Shown here piece by piece: positions 47,323 through 56,017 of a stretch of 64,000 bases of DNA. Numbering within the stretch: position 1 is the stretch's first letter; each line of letters starts with the position of its first letter. Source of the stretch: G965198795 sp965198795 (GTDB taxonomy: Bacteria > Pseudomonadota > Alphaproteobacteria > Rhodospirillales > Casp-alpha2); contig OZ240674.1 in assembly GCA_965198795.1 (NCBI GenBank), positions 2,046,001 through 2,110,000 on the forward strand. Reading direction: 5' to 3'. A program made the translations under genes and the position numbers. The notes under the pieces were generated by a model. It was not told the DNA's origin, did not search any database, and saw only the letters and a program-made list of their open reading frames with translations.

Positions 47323-47856
47323 ATGTCTCGGATTGGTAAGAACCCGATTCAAGTGCCGGACGGCGTCGATGTCGCCATTGAGGGTCAACTGGTGTCCGTC
47401 AAGGGCAGACTGGGCGAACTTTCCGAGCGCTTGGTCGATGACGTGACGGTCACCAAGGAAGACAACGTTATTTGGGTGAAACCCGTCGATGGCGCGGCGA
47501 AAGCGAAGCAAATGTGGGGCATGGCCCGGACCAAGGTCGCGAACCTGATCGAGGGCGTCTCGCAAGGCTTCAAGAAAGAGTTGACCATTAGCGGCGTTGG
47601 CTACCGGGCTCAGATGAGGGGCGGTACGCTCGTTCTGCAATTGGGCTTCAGCCACGATGTGGAAATGCCTGTTCCGGATGGCGTTAAGATCACTTGCCCG
47701 GAACAGACCCAAGTCATCATCGAAGGCGCCGACAAACAAAAAGTTGGCCAGATCGCCGCCGAAATTCGCGGTTACCGCCCGCCCGAACCCTACAAGGGCA
47801 AAGGCGTGCGCTACGCGGATGAATTCATCCTGCGCAAGGAAGGAAAGAAGAAGTAA
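47323..47856 (+). CDS. rplF: 50S ribosomal protein L6
   Basis: 177 aa, two-fold repeated domain. It has MSRIGKNPIQVPDGVDVAIE and RPPEPYKGKGVRYADEFILR. Confidence 0.98.
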   Translation: MSRIGKNPIQVPDGVDVAIEGQLVSVKGRLGELSERLVDDVTVTKEDNVIWVKPVDGAAKAKQMWGMARTKVANLIEGVSQGFKKELTISGVGYRAQMRGGTLVLQLGFSHDVEMPVPDGVKITCPEQTQVIIEGADKQKVGQIAAEIRGYRPPEPYKGKGVRYADEFILRKEGKKK

Positions 47857-47859
47857 GCC

Positions 47860-48222
47860 ATGGCTACGTCTCGCGAAAATTTCACGCGCCGGCGGCTACG
47901 CCTGCGCCGGCAGCTTCGGAAAAAGTCCGGTGATAAGCCGCGCCTTTCCGTATTCCGCTCCGGCAGGCACATCTACGCCCAGGTGATCGACGACCTTGCG
48001 GGGGCCACGCTTGCCGCCGCGTCCACCGTGGACAAGGACCTCAAGGGCGCCCTTGGCAAAACCACGGATACGGCGGCGGCCGGCGCCGTTGGCAAGCTGG
48101 TCGCCGAACGCGCCATGGCGAAAGGCGTCAAAGAGGTCGTCTTCGACCGGGGCGGGTACCATTATCATGGCCGGGTCAAGGCCCTGGCGGACGCCGCTCG
48201 TGAGAGCGGCCTGAATTTCTAG
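47860..48222 (+). CDS. rplR: 50S ribosomal protein L18
   Basis: 120 aa, 5S rRNA binder. An Arg-rich N-terminus (FTRRRLRLRRQLRKKSGDKP) is followed by the core ending VKALADAARESGLNF. Confidence 0.98.
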   Translation: MATSRENFTRRRLRLRRQLRKKSGDKPRLSVFRSGRHIYAQVIDDLAGATLAAASTVDKDLKGALGKTTDTAAAGAVGKLVAERAMAKGVKEVVFDRGGYHYHGRVKALADAARESGLNF

Positions 48223-48238
48223 AGCTGAGGGTAGACCG

Positions 48239-48865
48239 ATGGCCGAAGCAACCAAAGAAAAGCAACCCCGTTCACCCCGCGGCGAGCGCGGCGGCCGCGG
48301 CCGTGGCCGGGGCCGTGACGGTGAACGTGGCGGGCGGGGCGGAGATGATCGTGAAGATTCCGACCTGATCGACAAGCTGGTCTTCATCAACCGGGTCGCC
48401 AAGACCGTTAAGGGCGGCCGCCGCATGGCCTTCGCCGCCCTGGTCGTCGTTGGCGACGGCAAAGGCCGCGTCGGTTACGGCTCGGGCAAGGCCCGCGAAG
48501 TGCCGGAAGCCATCCGTAAGGCGACGGACGCCGCCAAGCGCGGCATGATCCGTGTACCGCTGCGCGAAGGCCGCACGCTTCACCACGACATTCAAGGCCG
48601 CTTCGGCGCCGGCAAGGTCGTGATGCGTTCCGCGCCCTCCGGCACCGGCATTATCGCCGGCGGTCCGATGCGCGCCGTGTTCGAAACCATGGGCGTTCAG
48701 GACGTTGTCGCCAAATCGACTGGCGCCTCCAACCCGCACAACATGGTGAAAGCCACGTTTGAAGCGCTGAAACTGTTGCAGAGCCCCAGGGTTGTCGCCA
48801 ACCGCCGTTCCTTGAAAGTGGGGGACATCGTTTCCCGCCGTGATGGGGCGGTTGCCGAAGGTTAA
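48239..48865 (+). CDS. rpsE: 30S ribosomal protein S5 with RGG-rich N-terminal extension
   Basis: 208 aa, against about 166 in E. coli. The first 45 residues are an Arg/Gly/Glu-rich low-complexity tail (RGGRGRGRGRDGERGGRGGD). The normal core then begins SDLIDKLVFINRVAKTVKGG, with the double-stranded-RNA-binding-like motif and GIIAGGPMRAVFETMGVQDV. S5 acts in decoding fidelity. The tail may bind RNA; this is inferred from composition only. Confidence 0.97.
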   Translation: MAEATKEKQPRSPRGERGGRGRGRGRDGERGGRGGDDREDSDLIDKLVFINRVAKTVKGGRRMAFAALVVVGDGKGRVGYGSGKAREVPEAIRKATDAAKRGMIRVPLREGRTLHHDIQGRFGAGKVVMRSAPSGTGIIAGGPMRAVFETMGVQDVVAKSTGASNPHNMVKATFEALKLLQSPRVVANRRSLKVGDIVSRRDGAVAEG

Positions 48866-48910
48866 CGATCCGGGGCGAGCCCGCCCCCAGTGGAAGACAG
48901 AGGTGCCAAA

Positions 48911-49108
48911 ATGGCGCAGGTAAAGAAAAATACCGTGACGGTCAAACAAATCGGCAGCCCCATCGGCCGCCGAAAGGATCAGCGTCAAACGTTGATCGGT
49001 CTTGGTCTGAACAAAATGAACCGGATCCGTACTCTGGAAGACACGCCCGCCGTGCGCGGCATGATCAATAAGGTGTCTCACCTGGTGCGGGTTGTGGAAG
49101 CCGACTAA
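48911..49108 (+). CDS. rpmD: 50S ribosomal protein L30
   Basis: 65 aa from ATG 48911; the in-frame GTG-type extension to 48890 is ignored. It has VTVKQIGSPIGRRKDQRQTL and LNKMNRIRTLEDTPAVRGMI. Confidence 0.96.
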   Translation: MAQVKKNTVTVKQIGSPIGRRKDQRQTLIGLGLNKMNRIRTLEDTPAVRGMINKVSHLVRVVEAD

Positions 49109-49160
49109 ATGGATTTGGAGGGGGGCGGAGGCGCTTCCCCCGGTTTTGAGGACGAGGTAG

Positions 49161-49655
49161 ATGAAACTCAACGAGATCCGCGATAACGATGGTGCGCGCC
49201 GCCCCCGCAAACGAGTGGGCCGCGGTATTGGCTCCGGCACCGGTAAGACGTCGGCTAAGGGTCAAAAAGGTCAGAAGTCCCGCTCTGGCGTGTCTCTTCT
49301 GGGTTTTGAAGGCGGCCAGATGCCGATCTATCGGCGTCTGCCCAAGCGTGGCTTCAACAACGTCAAGTTCACCAAGGACTTCGCCGTAATCAATACGGGC
49401 CGTCTGCAAGAAGCCATCGACAACAAAAAGCTTGACGCCAAGAAGCCAATCACGACCGCTGTTTTGCGCGAATCCGGTCTGGTCAAATCATCGCGAGATG
49501 GCGTCCGTGTGCTGGGCCAGGGCGATATTTCCGCTAAGGTGACGTTGGAAGTCGAAGGCGCCTCCAAGGGCGCTGTCGCGGCCATCGAAAAAGCTGGCGG
49601 TTCGGTGACAATCCCTGTCGCGAAACCCAAACAGGCGGCCGGACAGGCCGAGTAA
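49161..49655 (+). CDS. rplO: 50S ribosomal protein L15
   Basis: 164 aa. The Gly/Arg/Lys-rich N-terminus RPRKRVGRGIGSGTGKTSAK fits the rRNA-binding tail; GFEGGQMPIYRRLPKRGFNN follows. Confidence 0.98.
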   Translation: MKLNEIRDNDGARRPRKRVGRGIGSGTGKTSAKGQKGQKSRSGVSLLGFEGGQMPIYRRLPKRGFNNVKFTKDFAVINTGRLQEAIDNKKLDAKKPITTAVLRESGLVKSSRDGVRVLGQGDISAKVTLEVEGASKGAVAAIEKAGGSVTIPVAKPKQAAGQAE

Positions 49656-49691
49656 CGATAGACCAAGCACAAGCACCGGAGCGCCACAGAC

Positions 49692-51035
49692 ATGGCATCT
49701 GCCGCCGAGCAACTTGCAGCCAACGTCAGTTTCGACGCCTTTTCCAGGGCGACGGAACTAAAGAAGCGCATCTGGTTTACGCTGGGCGCGCTGATTGTTT
49801 ACCGGCTCGGCACGTTTATTCCGCTTCCCGGATTGGATCCGCAAGTTCTCCAAGAGCTGTTCCAGGCGCAATCCGGCGGCATTCTGGATATCTTCAACGC
49901 CTTCGCGGGCGGCGCCCTTGGGCGCGGAACGATTTTCGCGCTGAATATCATGCCGTATATTTCAGCCGCCATCATCATGCAGTTGATGACCTCCATTTCG
50001 CCTGAAATGGAGAAGCTGAAGAAAGAGGGCGAGTCGGGCCGCAAGAAGATCAACCAGTACACCCGCTATTTGACGGTCGTTATCTGTCTGGTGCAGTCCT
50101 ATGGCGTCACCGCAGCCCTTGAGGGGTCTGTCGGCCAAAGCGGTCCGTTGGTGACCGATCCGGGCTTCACCTTTCGTCTTTCCGTCGTCGTGACGCTGAC
50201 CGGCGGCACCATGTTCCTTATGTGGCTAGGTGAGCAGATCACCGCGCGCGGTGTCGGTAACGGGATTTCGCTGATCATCTTCGCCGGCATCGTCGCGGAA
50301 CTGCCGCGGGCTTTGGCGCAAACCCTGGAGCAAGGCCGTACAGGCGCGCTTTCCACCGCGATCATCGTCGGCCTGCTGGTCATGGCGATCGTCGTCATCG
50401 CCTTCGTGGTGTTCGTCGAACGGGCGCAGCGCCGGATTTTGGTCCAATATCCGAAGCGCCAGCGCGGTAACAAGATGATGGGGGGCGAAAGTTCTCATCT
50501 TCCGTTGAAACTGAACACCGCCGGCGTGATCCCGCCGATCTTCGCGAGTTCGCTCTTGTTGATGCCGATCACCGTTCTGCAGTTGTCCGCCGGCCAAGGA
50601 CCCGCCTGGATGCAGGACGCGGTGGCTTTCCTCGGCCGCGGCTCGCCCACCTATATGCTGATCTACACCGCCATGATTGTCTTTTTCGCCTTCTTCTACA
50701 CCGCCGTTGTGTTCAACGTGAATGATACGGCGGACAACCTGAAGAAGTACGGCGGTTTTATTCCGGGTATCCGTCCGGGCAAAAACACTGCGGAATATCT
50801 GGATAAGGTCCTTACCCGTCTGACCACCGTCGGCGCGCTCTATCTGGCCGTCATTTGCGCGATCCCCGAGTTGCTGATTTCTCGCGTCGGCGTCGCCTTC
50901 TATTTTGGCGGGACATCGCTTCTGATCATCGTGACCGTGACCCTGGACACGATGACCCAGATTCAATCCCATCTCCTTGCGCACCAGTACGAGGGTTTGA
51001 TCAAAAAGCAGCGCCTGCGCGGGGCGAAACGGTAA
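49692..51035 (+). CDS. secY: Preprotein translocase subunit SecY
   Basis: Ten-helix channel of the Sec translocon, 447 aa. It has FIPLPGLDPQVLQELFQA, the pore-ring helix GIFDIF-like region GGILDIFNAFAGGALGRGTI, and the C-terminal loop YYFGGT-like AFYFGGTSLLIIVTVTLDTM. It pairs with SecE encoded at 23198. adk follows after 12 bp. Confidence 0.99.
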   Translation: MASAAEQLAANVSFDAFSRATELKKRIWFTLGALIVYRLGTFIPLPGLDPQVLQELFQAQSGGILDIFNAFAGGALGRGTIFALNIMPYISAAIIMQLMTSISPEMEKLKKEGESGRKKINQYTRYLTVVICLVQSYGVTAALEGSVGQSGPLVTDPGFTFRLSVVVTLTGGTMFLMWLGEQITARGVGNGISLIIFAGIVAELPRALAQTLEQGRTGALSTAIIVGLLVMAIVVIAFVVFVERAQRRILVQYPKRQRGNKMMGGESSHLPLKLNTAGVIPPIFASSLLLMPITVLQLSAGQGPAWMQDAVAFLGRGSPTYMLIYTAMIVFFAFFYTAVVFNVNDTADNLKKYGGFIPGIRPGKNTAEYLDKVLTRLTTVGALYLAVICAIPELLISRVGVAFYFGGTSLLIIVTVTLDTMTQIQSHLLAHQYEGLIKKQRLRGAKR

Positions 51036-51047
51036 ACTCTAGGGCTA

Positions 51048-51698
51048 ATGATGAATTTACTTTTGGTTGGTCCGCCAGGCGCGGGTAAAGGCACGCAGTC
51101 GAAGCGGTTGGAAGACGCGTTCGGTCTCCAACAACTATCGACCGGCGACATGCTGCGCGCCGCCGTCGCTTCCGGCAGCGAACTCGGCAGGCAAGCTAAA
51201 AACGTCATGGAGCGGGGTAATCTGGTGTCGGACGCGCTGATCATCAACCTGATCAGCGAAGCCATTGAGGACGAGAGTTGCAAAAACGGATTCATCCTGG
51301 ATGGTTTTCCACGCACCGTGCCGCAGGCCGAAGCACTTCAAGTAATGCTCGACGAGAAGGGTTTGAGCCTGGATCATGTGATTGAAATCCGCGTTGACGA
51401 CGACGCCATGGTGGCCCGGATTACCGGTCGCTATACTTGTTCGAATTGCGGCGCCGGTTATCACGACGAGTTTCAAAAACCCGCCAAGAAAGGCGTTTGC
51501 GACAAGTGCGGCGCGACTGAATTCAAGCGGCGGACGGATGATGATGAAGAGACTGTTAGAACCCGGCTGAATGCCTATCACGAGCAGACGGCGCCCATTC
51601 TCAAACACTATGACGAGAGGGGCGCGTTGAAGAACGTGGACGGCATGGCCGGCATTGATGAGGTGACGGATCAGCTGAAAGCCATCCTGGGCGTTTGA
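51048..51698 (+). CDS. adk: Adenylate kinase, zinc-type LID
   Basis: Balances AMP, ADP and ATP, 216 aa. P-loop is GPPGAGKGTQSKRL, the AMP site includes NGFILDGFPRTVPQAEAL, and the LID has a four-Cys zinc site (CSNC...CDKC) in place of the His/Ser-type LID. It sits between secY and rpsM, a common order in bacteria. Confidence 0.98.
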   Translation: MMNLLLVGPPGAGKGTQSKRLEDAFGLQQLSTGDMLRAAVASGSELGRQAKNVMERGNLVSDALIINLISEAIEDESCKNGFILDGFPRTVPQAEALQVMLDEKGLSLDHVIEIRVDDDAMVARITGRYTCSNCGAGYHDEFQKPAKKGVCDKCGATEFKRRTDDDEETVRTRLNAYHEQTAPILKHYDERGALKNVDGMAGIDEVTDQLKAILGV

Positions 51699-51844
51699 GG
51701 CCACGCGGGATTGTATGGATTTTGAGGGGCCGGCGCCGGGCTTCGACGTTGACTTCTCGCCGTTGGTACATATAATCGCGCCTCTTCTGGACCCGGCGGA
51801 CAGCGAAAATTCTGGAATTACACGAGTTTAAGGAGTTTAGGGCC

Positions 51845-52213
51845 TTGGCGCGCATTGCTGGTGTGAACATCCCGACGGGGAAACGGGTGGTTATCGCCTT
51901 GACGTATATTCATGGCGTCGGCCGCACGTCGGCGGAAAAGATTTGTAACGAGGTTGGTGTTCCGATGGACCGCCGCGTGAATCAACTGACCGAAGACGAG
52001 GTCGCGCGCGTGCGTGACGCCATTGACCGTGACTTCACGGTCGAGGGTGATTTGCGCCGCGAAGTGGCCATGAACGTGAAGCGGCTGATGGATATGGGTA
52101 ACTACCGCGGCCTGCGTCATCGCCGCGGTTTGCCGGTGCGGGGTCAGCGGACCCACACCAACGCGCGGACCCGCAAAGGTCCCGCGAAGCCAATTGCCGG
52201 CAAGAAAAAGTAA
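51845..52213 (+). CDS. rpsM: 30S ribosomal protein S13
   Basis: 122 aa from TTG 51845, preceded by AAGGAG about 12 nt upstream. The TTG is accepted because the product then begins exactly at the family start (ARIAGVNIPTGKRVVIAL). It has IHGVGRTSAEKICNEVGV and RGLPVRGQRTHTNARTRKG. Confidence 0.97.
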   Translation: MARIAGVNIPTGKRVVIALTYIHGVGRTSAEKICNEVGVPMDRRVNQLTEDEVARVRDAIDRDFTVEGDLRREVAMNVKRLMDMGNYRGLRHRRGLPVRGQRTHTNARTRKGPAKPIAGKKK

Positions 52214-52261
52214 TTGTTTTCGCTCCGTGATCGCGGAGCGCCTGGATAGGAAGTTCGGATC

Positions 52262-52654
52262 ATGGCGAAACCGGCCGCAGCACGCGTCAAGAAGCGCGAG
52301 CGTAAGAATATCGCTTCTGGCGTCGCACACATCAACTCGACGTTCAACAACACTTTGATCACGATTTCGGATGCTCAAGGCAACGCCATCGCTTGGTCGT
52401 CGGCGGGCTCCATGGGCTTCAAAGGCTCAAGGAAATCGACTCCATACGCCGCTCAGGTGGCGGGCGAAGACGCGGGCAAGAAGGCCCAGGACCATGGAAT
52501 GAAAACCCTCGAGGTCCAGGTCAAGGGGCCCGGTTCCGGTCGTGAGTCGGCGTTGCGCGCCTTGCAGGCCGCCGGTTTCACGATCACCGCAATCCGTGAT
52601 GTGACGCCCATTCCGCACAACGGCTGCCGTCCGCGCAAACGCCGCCGCGTCTAA
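52262..52654 (+). CDS. rpsK: 30S ribosomal protein S11
   Basis: 130 aa, platform protein near the E site. It has GVAHINSTFNNTLITISDAQ and VTPIPHNGCRPRKRRRV at the end. Confidence 0.98.
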   Translation: MAKPAAARVKKRERKNIASGVAHINSTFNNTLITISDAQGNAIAWSSAGSMGFKGSRKSTPYAAQVAGEDAGKKAQDHGMKTLEVQVKGPGSGRESALRALQAAGFTITAIRDVTPIPHNGCRPRKRRRV

Positions 52655-52755
52655 TTCCCGTCCGCTCCGCGCCGATTACCGGCGCGGCCCCGGCATCGCC
52701 GGCTTTTGCATGACCGCGGAAGCCCCCACCCTCGTGACAACTGTGAGGTCACATC

Positions 52756-53772
52756 GTGATTCAGAAGAACTGGCAGGAACTCATCAAACCCAACAAGCTT
52801 GAGGTGAACCCAGGCGCCGACCCGTCGCGCCGCGCGACGGTCATCGCGGAACCGCTGGAGCGCGGTTTCGGTCTCACACTTGGCAACGCGCTTCGTCGTG
52901 TGCTGTTGTCGTCCTTGCAGGGCGCGGCCGTCACCTCGATCCAGATCGACGGCGTGTTGCATGAGTTTTCGTCGATTCCGGGTGTGCGTGAGGACGTCAC
53001 CGACATTGTATTGAACATCAAGACCCTGGGCCTGCGCATGGAAGCCGAGGGTCCGAAGCGCATGTCGTTGAAGGCCGAAGGTCCCCGCGTCGTGACGGCC
53101 GGTATGATTGAGACCGGAGCCAACATCCAGGTGATGGATCCTGATCTGGTCATCTGCCACCTGGATCGTGACGGCAAGCTGTCGATGGAGCTGATCGTGG
53201 AGAACGGTAAAGGTTACGTCGCGGCGACCCAGAATCGTCCGGAAGACAGCCCGATCGGTCTGATTCCGGTGGATGCAATCTTCTCGCCAGTGCGCAAAGT
53301 CGCCTACAAGATCGAGAACACCCGCGTCGGTCAAGTGACCGACCACGACAAGCTGCTGCTGGACGTCACCACCGACGGTTCCGTAACGCCGGACGACGCG
53401 GTTGCTTTGGCCGCCCGTATTCTTCAGGACCAACTGCAACTCTTCATCAATTTTGAGGAACCGGAATCCAAGCGCGAAGAAGAAGCCCGGGACGAACTGC
53501 CGTTCAACAAGAACCTGCTTCGCAAAGTGGACGAACTGGAACTTAGCGTTCGCTCGGCGAATTGCTTAAAGAACGACAACATCATCTACATCGGCGATCT
53601 GGTTCAGAGGTCGGAAGCGGACATGCTGCGCACACCGAATTTCGGTCGGAAGTCGCTGAACGAGATCAAGGAGGTCCTCGCCTCCATGGGTTTGCATCTG
53701 GGAATGGAAATCCCCAACTGGCCGCCCGAGAACATTGAGGACCTGGCCAGAAAACTGGAAGACCCGTTCTAG
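52756..53772 (+). CDS. rpoA: RNA polymerase alpha subunit
   Basis: 338 aa from GTG 52756. The N-terminal assembly domain has EPLERGFGLTLGNALRRVLL. The C-terminal DNA- and activator-binding domain (about 255-338) has LRKVDELELSVRSANCLKND and NFGRKSLNEIKEVLASMGL. The 101-bp spacer before it holds a CCGGCATCGCCGG hairpin followed by CTTTT, possibly a weak terminator. Confidence 0.98.
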   Translation: MIQKNWQELIKPNKLEVNPGADPSRRATVIAEPLERGFGLTLGNALRRVLLSSLQGAAVTSIQIDGVLHEFSSIPGVREDVTDIVLNIKTLGLRMEAEGPKRMSLKAEGPRVVTAGMIETGANIQVMDPDLVICHLDRDGKLSMELIVENGKGYVAATQNRPEDSPIGLIPVDAIFSPVRKVAYKIENTRVGQVTDHDKLLLDVTTDGSVTPDDAVALAARILQDQLQLFINFEEPESKREEEARDELPFNKNLLRKVDELELSVRSANCLKNDNIIYIGDLVQRSEADMLRTPNFGRKSLNEIKEVLASMGLHLGMEIPNWPPENIEDLARKLEDPF

Positions 53773-53894
53773 GAACTGGCTTCCGACCCGGAAAAGCGGG
53801 AGACGGCTCCGGCCGGGCCGCCTCCGCGTTTTAAGAACCAAACAGCGCCGGGGGTAAAATGGCACGCCCGGGCGGAAAGATGGGAGCCTGCGAA

Positions 53895-54323
53895 ATGAGA
53901 CATGGACACGGTTACCGGAAGCTGAACCGGACCCACACACATCGCAAAGCCATGTTGTCCAATATGGTGGTGTCGCTGATCACGCACGAACAGATCAAAA
54001 CCACGCTGCCGAAAGCGAAAGAGTTGCGCCGCGTCGCCGACCGCATGATCACGCTGGGCAAAAAAGGCTCGCTGCACACCCGCCGCCGAGCCTTCTCCTA
54101 CCTGCGTAACGACGCGGCCGTGAAGAAGCTGTTTGACGTGCTGGCCGCGCGATACAAAGAGCGTCCGGGCGGTTACACCCGTGTGCTGAAAGCCGGCTTC
54201 CGGTATGGCGACGCGGCTCCGATGGCTGTGATCGAGTTGGTTGATCGCGACCAGGACGCAAAAGGTTCGGAGGACAGAGCCCGTCACGAAGCGGAAATGG
54301 AGGCGGCGGCCGAACTGGAATAG
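53895..54323 (+). CDS. rplQ: 50S ribosomal protein L17
   Basis: 142 aa from ATG 53895, with GGGAG upstream; an in-frame ATG at 53859 would add 12 residues before the canonical MRHGHGYRKLNRTHTHRKAM. A Glu/Ala-rich tail of about 20 residues follows the core. Last gene of the alpha-type cluster. Confidence 0.97.
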   Translation: MRHGHGYRKLNRTHTHRKAMLSNMVVSLITHEQIKTTLPKAKELRRVADRMITLGKKGSLHTRRRAFSYLRNDAAVKKLFDVLAARYKERPGGYTRVLKAGFRYGDAAPMAVIELVDRDQDAKGSEDRARHEAEMEAAAELE

Positions 54324-54461
54324 GTTGGCGGAACCTTGCTATCCTCCTTCAAGGAAAGCCGGGGCCAACTTTCGAAAACCGGATCTGGCTTTCGCCGCAA
54401 CCCCGTCAAAGACCGCTTAGCCGCTGTCCCCGGCCTGTTTCGGAGGTCTCGCGAATACGGT

Positions 54462-54480
54462 TTGGCCGGGTCAAGCCCGG
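54462..54480 (+). terminator. Possible hairpin after rplQ
   Basis: Stem GGCCGGG / GCCCGGCC-type with a TCAA loop, about 140 bp after rplQ. It has no clean T-run, so termination is uncertain. A weak TTGACG (54511) with a TAAATC 15 bp later follows and could start the protease gene. Boundaries are approximate. Confidence 0.35.
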
Positions 54481-54570
54481 CCTGGCTGTTCGCCGGGAGC
54501 GGGCTTCCCCTTGACGTTTAAAAGCATGGGCTAAATCTTTAAGAACCCTCACTTGGGAAGTGCCCCGTCC

Positions 54571-56010
54571 ATGCCGTCTCTTGTCCAATCCATCGCCTTC
54601 CCGCGCCGCCTGTTGATTGCGCTGTTGGTGACGATGGCGGCGGGCGTGGCGCGGGCGGACAGCCGGGCGGCGCCGGAGAGTCAAGCGCAATTACTGCTTT
54701 CCCATGCGCCCGTGGTGCGAAAAGCCGCGCCCGCGGTGGTCAATATCTTCACGACAAAGCGTGTGCGCCGCCGCTCTCTTCCGACCCTGTTTGACGATCC
54801 GTTCTTCGGCCGGTTTCTCGGCGGCGGTTTTGGCTTTGGCGGCGATGAGGGGCTGGCGCGCGAGGTGCAAAATTCATTGGGCTCCGGCGTCATCGTCCGC
54901 GCCGACGGCCTGGTGGTCACCAATTTCCACGTGATCGAGGGCGCTGACGATATCAAGGTCGTGCTCGCCGACAAGCGGGAATTCCGCGCCAATCTGATCG
55001 GCAAGGACGACCGGACGGATCTGGCTGTGTTGCGGATGGAGCGTGATGGCGAGAAATTGCCGGCGCTGGAATTCGCGGACTCCGATGGTGCGGAGGTGGG
55101 CGACATCGTGCTCGCCATCGGTAATCCGTTCGGCGTCGGGCAGACGGTGACCAGCGGCATTGTCTCGGCGCTTGCCCGCACTCAAGTGGGGCGCTCGGAC
55201 CTGGATTTTTTCATCCAGACGGACGCGGCCATCAACCCCGGGAACTCCGGCGGCGCGCTCGTGGGGCTTGACGGCAGACTCCTGGGAGTCAATACGGCCA
55301 TCTTCACTAAAAGCGGCGGATCGCATGGCGTCGGCTTCGCCATCCCGTCCAATCTGGTCCGCGCCGTCATCAACGGCGTGGTCAAGGACGGCCGCCTGGT
55401 ACGGCCCTGGGTGGGTATTCAAAAGCAAAAGGTGACGGCGGAAATTGCCGAGGCGTTGGGGCTGAAGCGGCCTGCGGGCGTTCTGGTTCAAAACGTCTAT
55501 CCGGGTTCCGCCGCCGATCAAGCGGGCCTTAAGGCGGGCGACGTCATCTTGTCCGTAAACGGACATGAAGTGGATGACATCAATGGACTGCAGTTCCGGG
55601 TGACCACGGCGGCAATGGGATCCGAGGCGCCGTTCGGCGTCCTTCGAGGCGGACGCGTCGGTATGGCCCAGGTGCGTATCGCCCCGCCGCCGGAAACACC
55701 GGCCGCAGATGAGACGAACATCGGCGGTGGGAGTCCGTTTTCCGGCCTCTCCATCCTCAATCTGTCGCCGGCGACGAATGAACGCCTGGGTCTTGATCCG
55801 TTCATGACCGGGGTTTTCGTGAAGTCCGTCAAGCGCGCGTCCCAAGCGGCGGAAAACGGTTTCCGGCCGGGAGACCTAGTGCGGCTTGTCAATGGCCGGG
55901 ACATGCGGACCGTCGCCCAGGTCGTCGAGTCGCTCAAGCGCGGACAAGGTGATTGGGATATTTCCATTGAGCGCAACGGACGGCGCCTCGACGGCAAATT
56001 TCCAGGCTGA
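54571..56010 (+). CDS. DegP/DegQ-type periplasmic serine protease
   Basis: Trypsin-like HtrA protease for envelope quality control, about 479 aa from ATG 54571 (TTG 54553 would add six residues). It has a signal peptide (FPRRLLIALLVTMAAGVARA). The catalytic triad is in TNFHVIEGADD (His), DRTDLAVLRM (Asp) and NPGNSGGALVG (Ser). Two PDZ domains follow (GVLVQNVYPGSAADQAGLKA and, last, VKSVKRASQAAENGFRPGDL). A Do-like enzyme with a short second PDZ. It directly precedes rarA. Confidence 0.93.
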   Translation: MPSLVQSIAFPRRLLIALLVTMAAGVARADSRAAPESQAQLLLSHAPVVRKAAPAVVNIFTTKRVRRRSLPTLFDDPFFGRFLGGGFGFGGDEGLAREVQNSLGSGVIVRADGLVVTNFHVIEGADDIKVVLADKREFRANLIGKDDRTDLAVLRMERDGEKLPALEFADSDGAEVGDIVLAIGNPFGVGQTVTSGIVSALARTQVGRSDLDFFIQTDAAINPGNSGGALVGLDGRLLGVNTAIFTKSGGSHGVGFAIPSNLVRAVINGVVKDGRLVRPWVGIQKQKVTAEIAEALGLKRPAGVLVQNVYPGSAADQAGLKAGDVILSVNGHEVDDINGLQFRVTTAAMGSEAPFGVLRGGRVGMAQVRIAPPPETPAADETNIGGGSPFSGLSILNLSPATNERLGLDPFMTGVFVKSVKRASQAAENGFRPGDLVRLVNGRDMRTVAQVVESLKRGQGDWDISIERNGRRLDGKFPG

Positions 56011-56017
56011 TTGATCC

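Noticed and set aside
45206..54323. Absence of rpmJ (L36) from the spc cluster as a possible loss
   Set aside because: In alphaproteobacteria rpmJ normally lies elsewhere in the genome, so this is expected.
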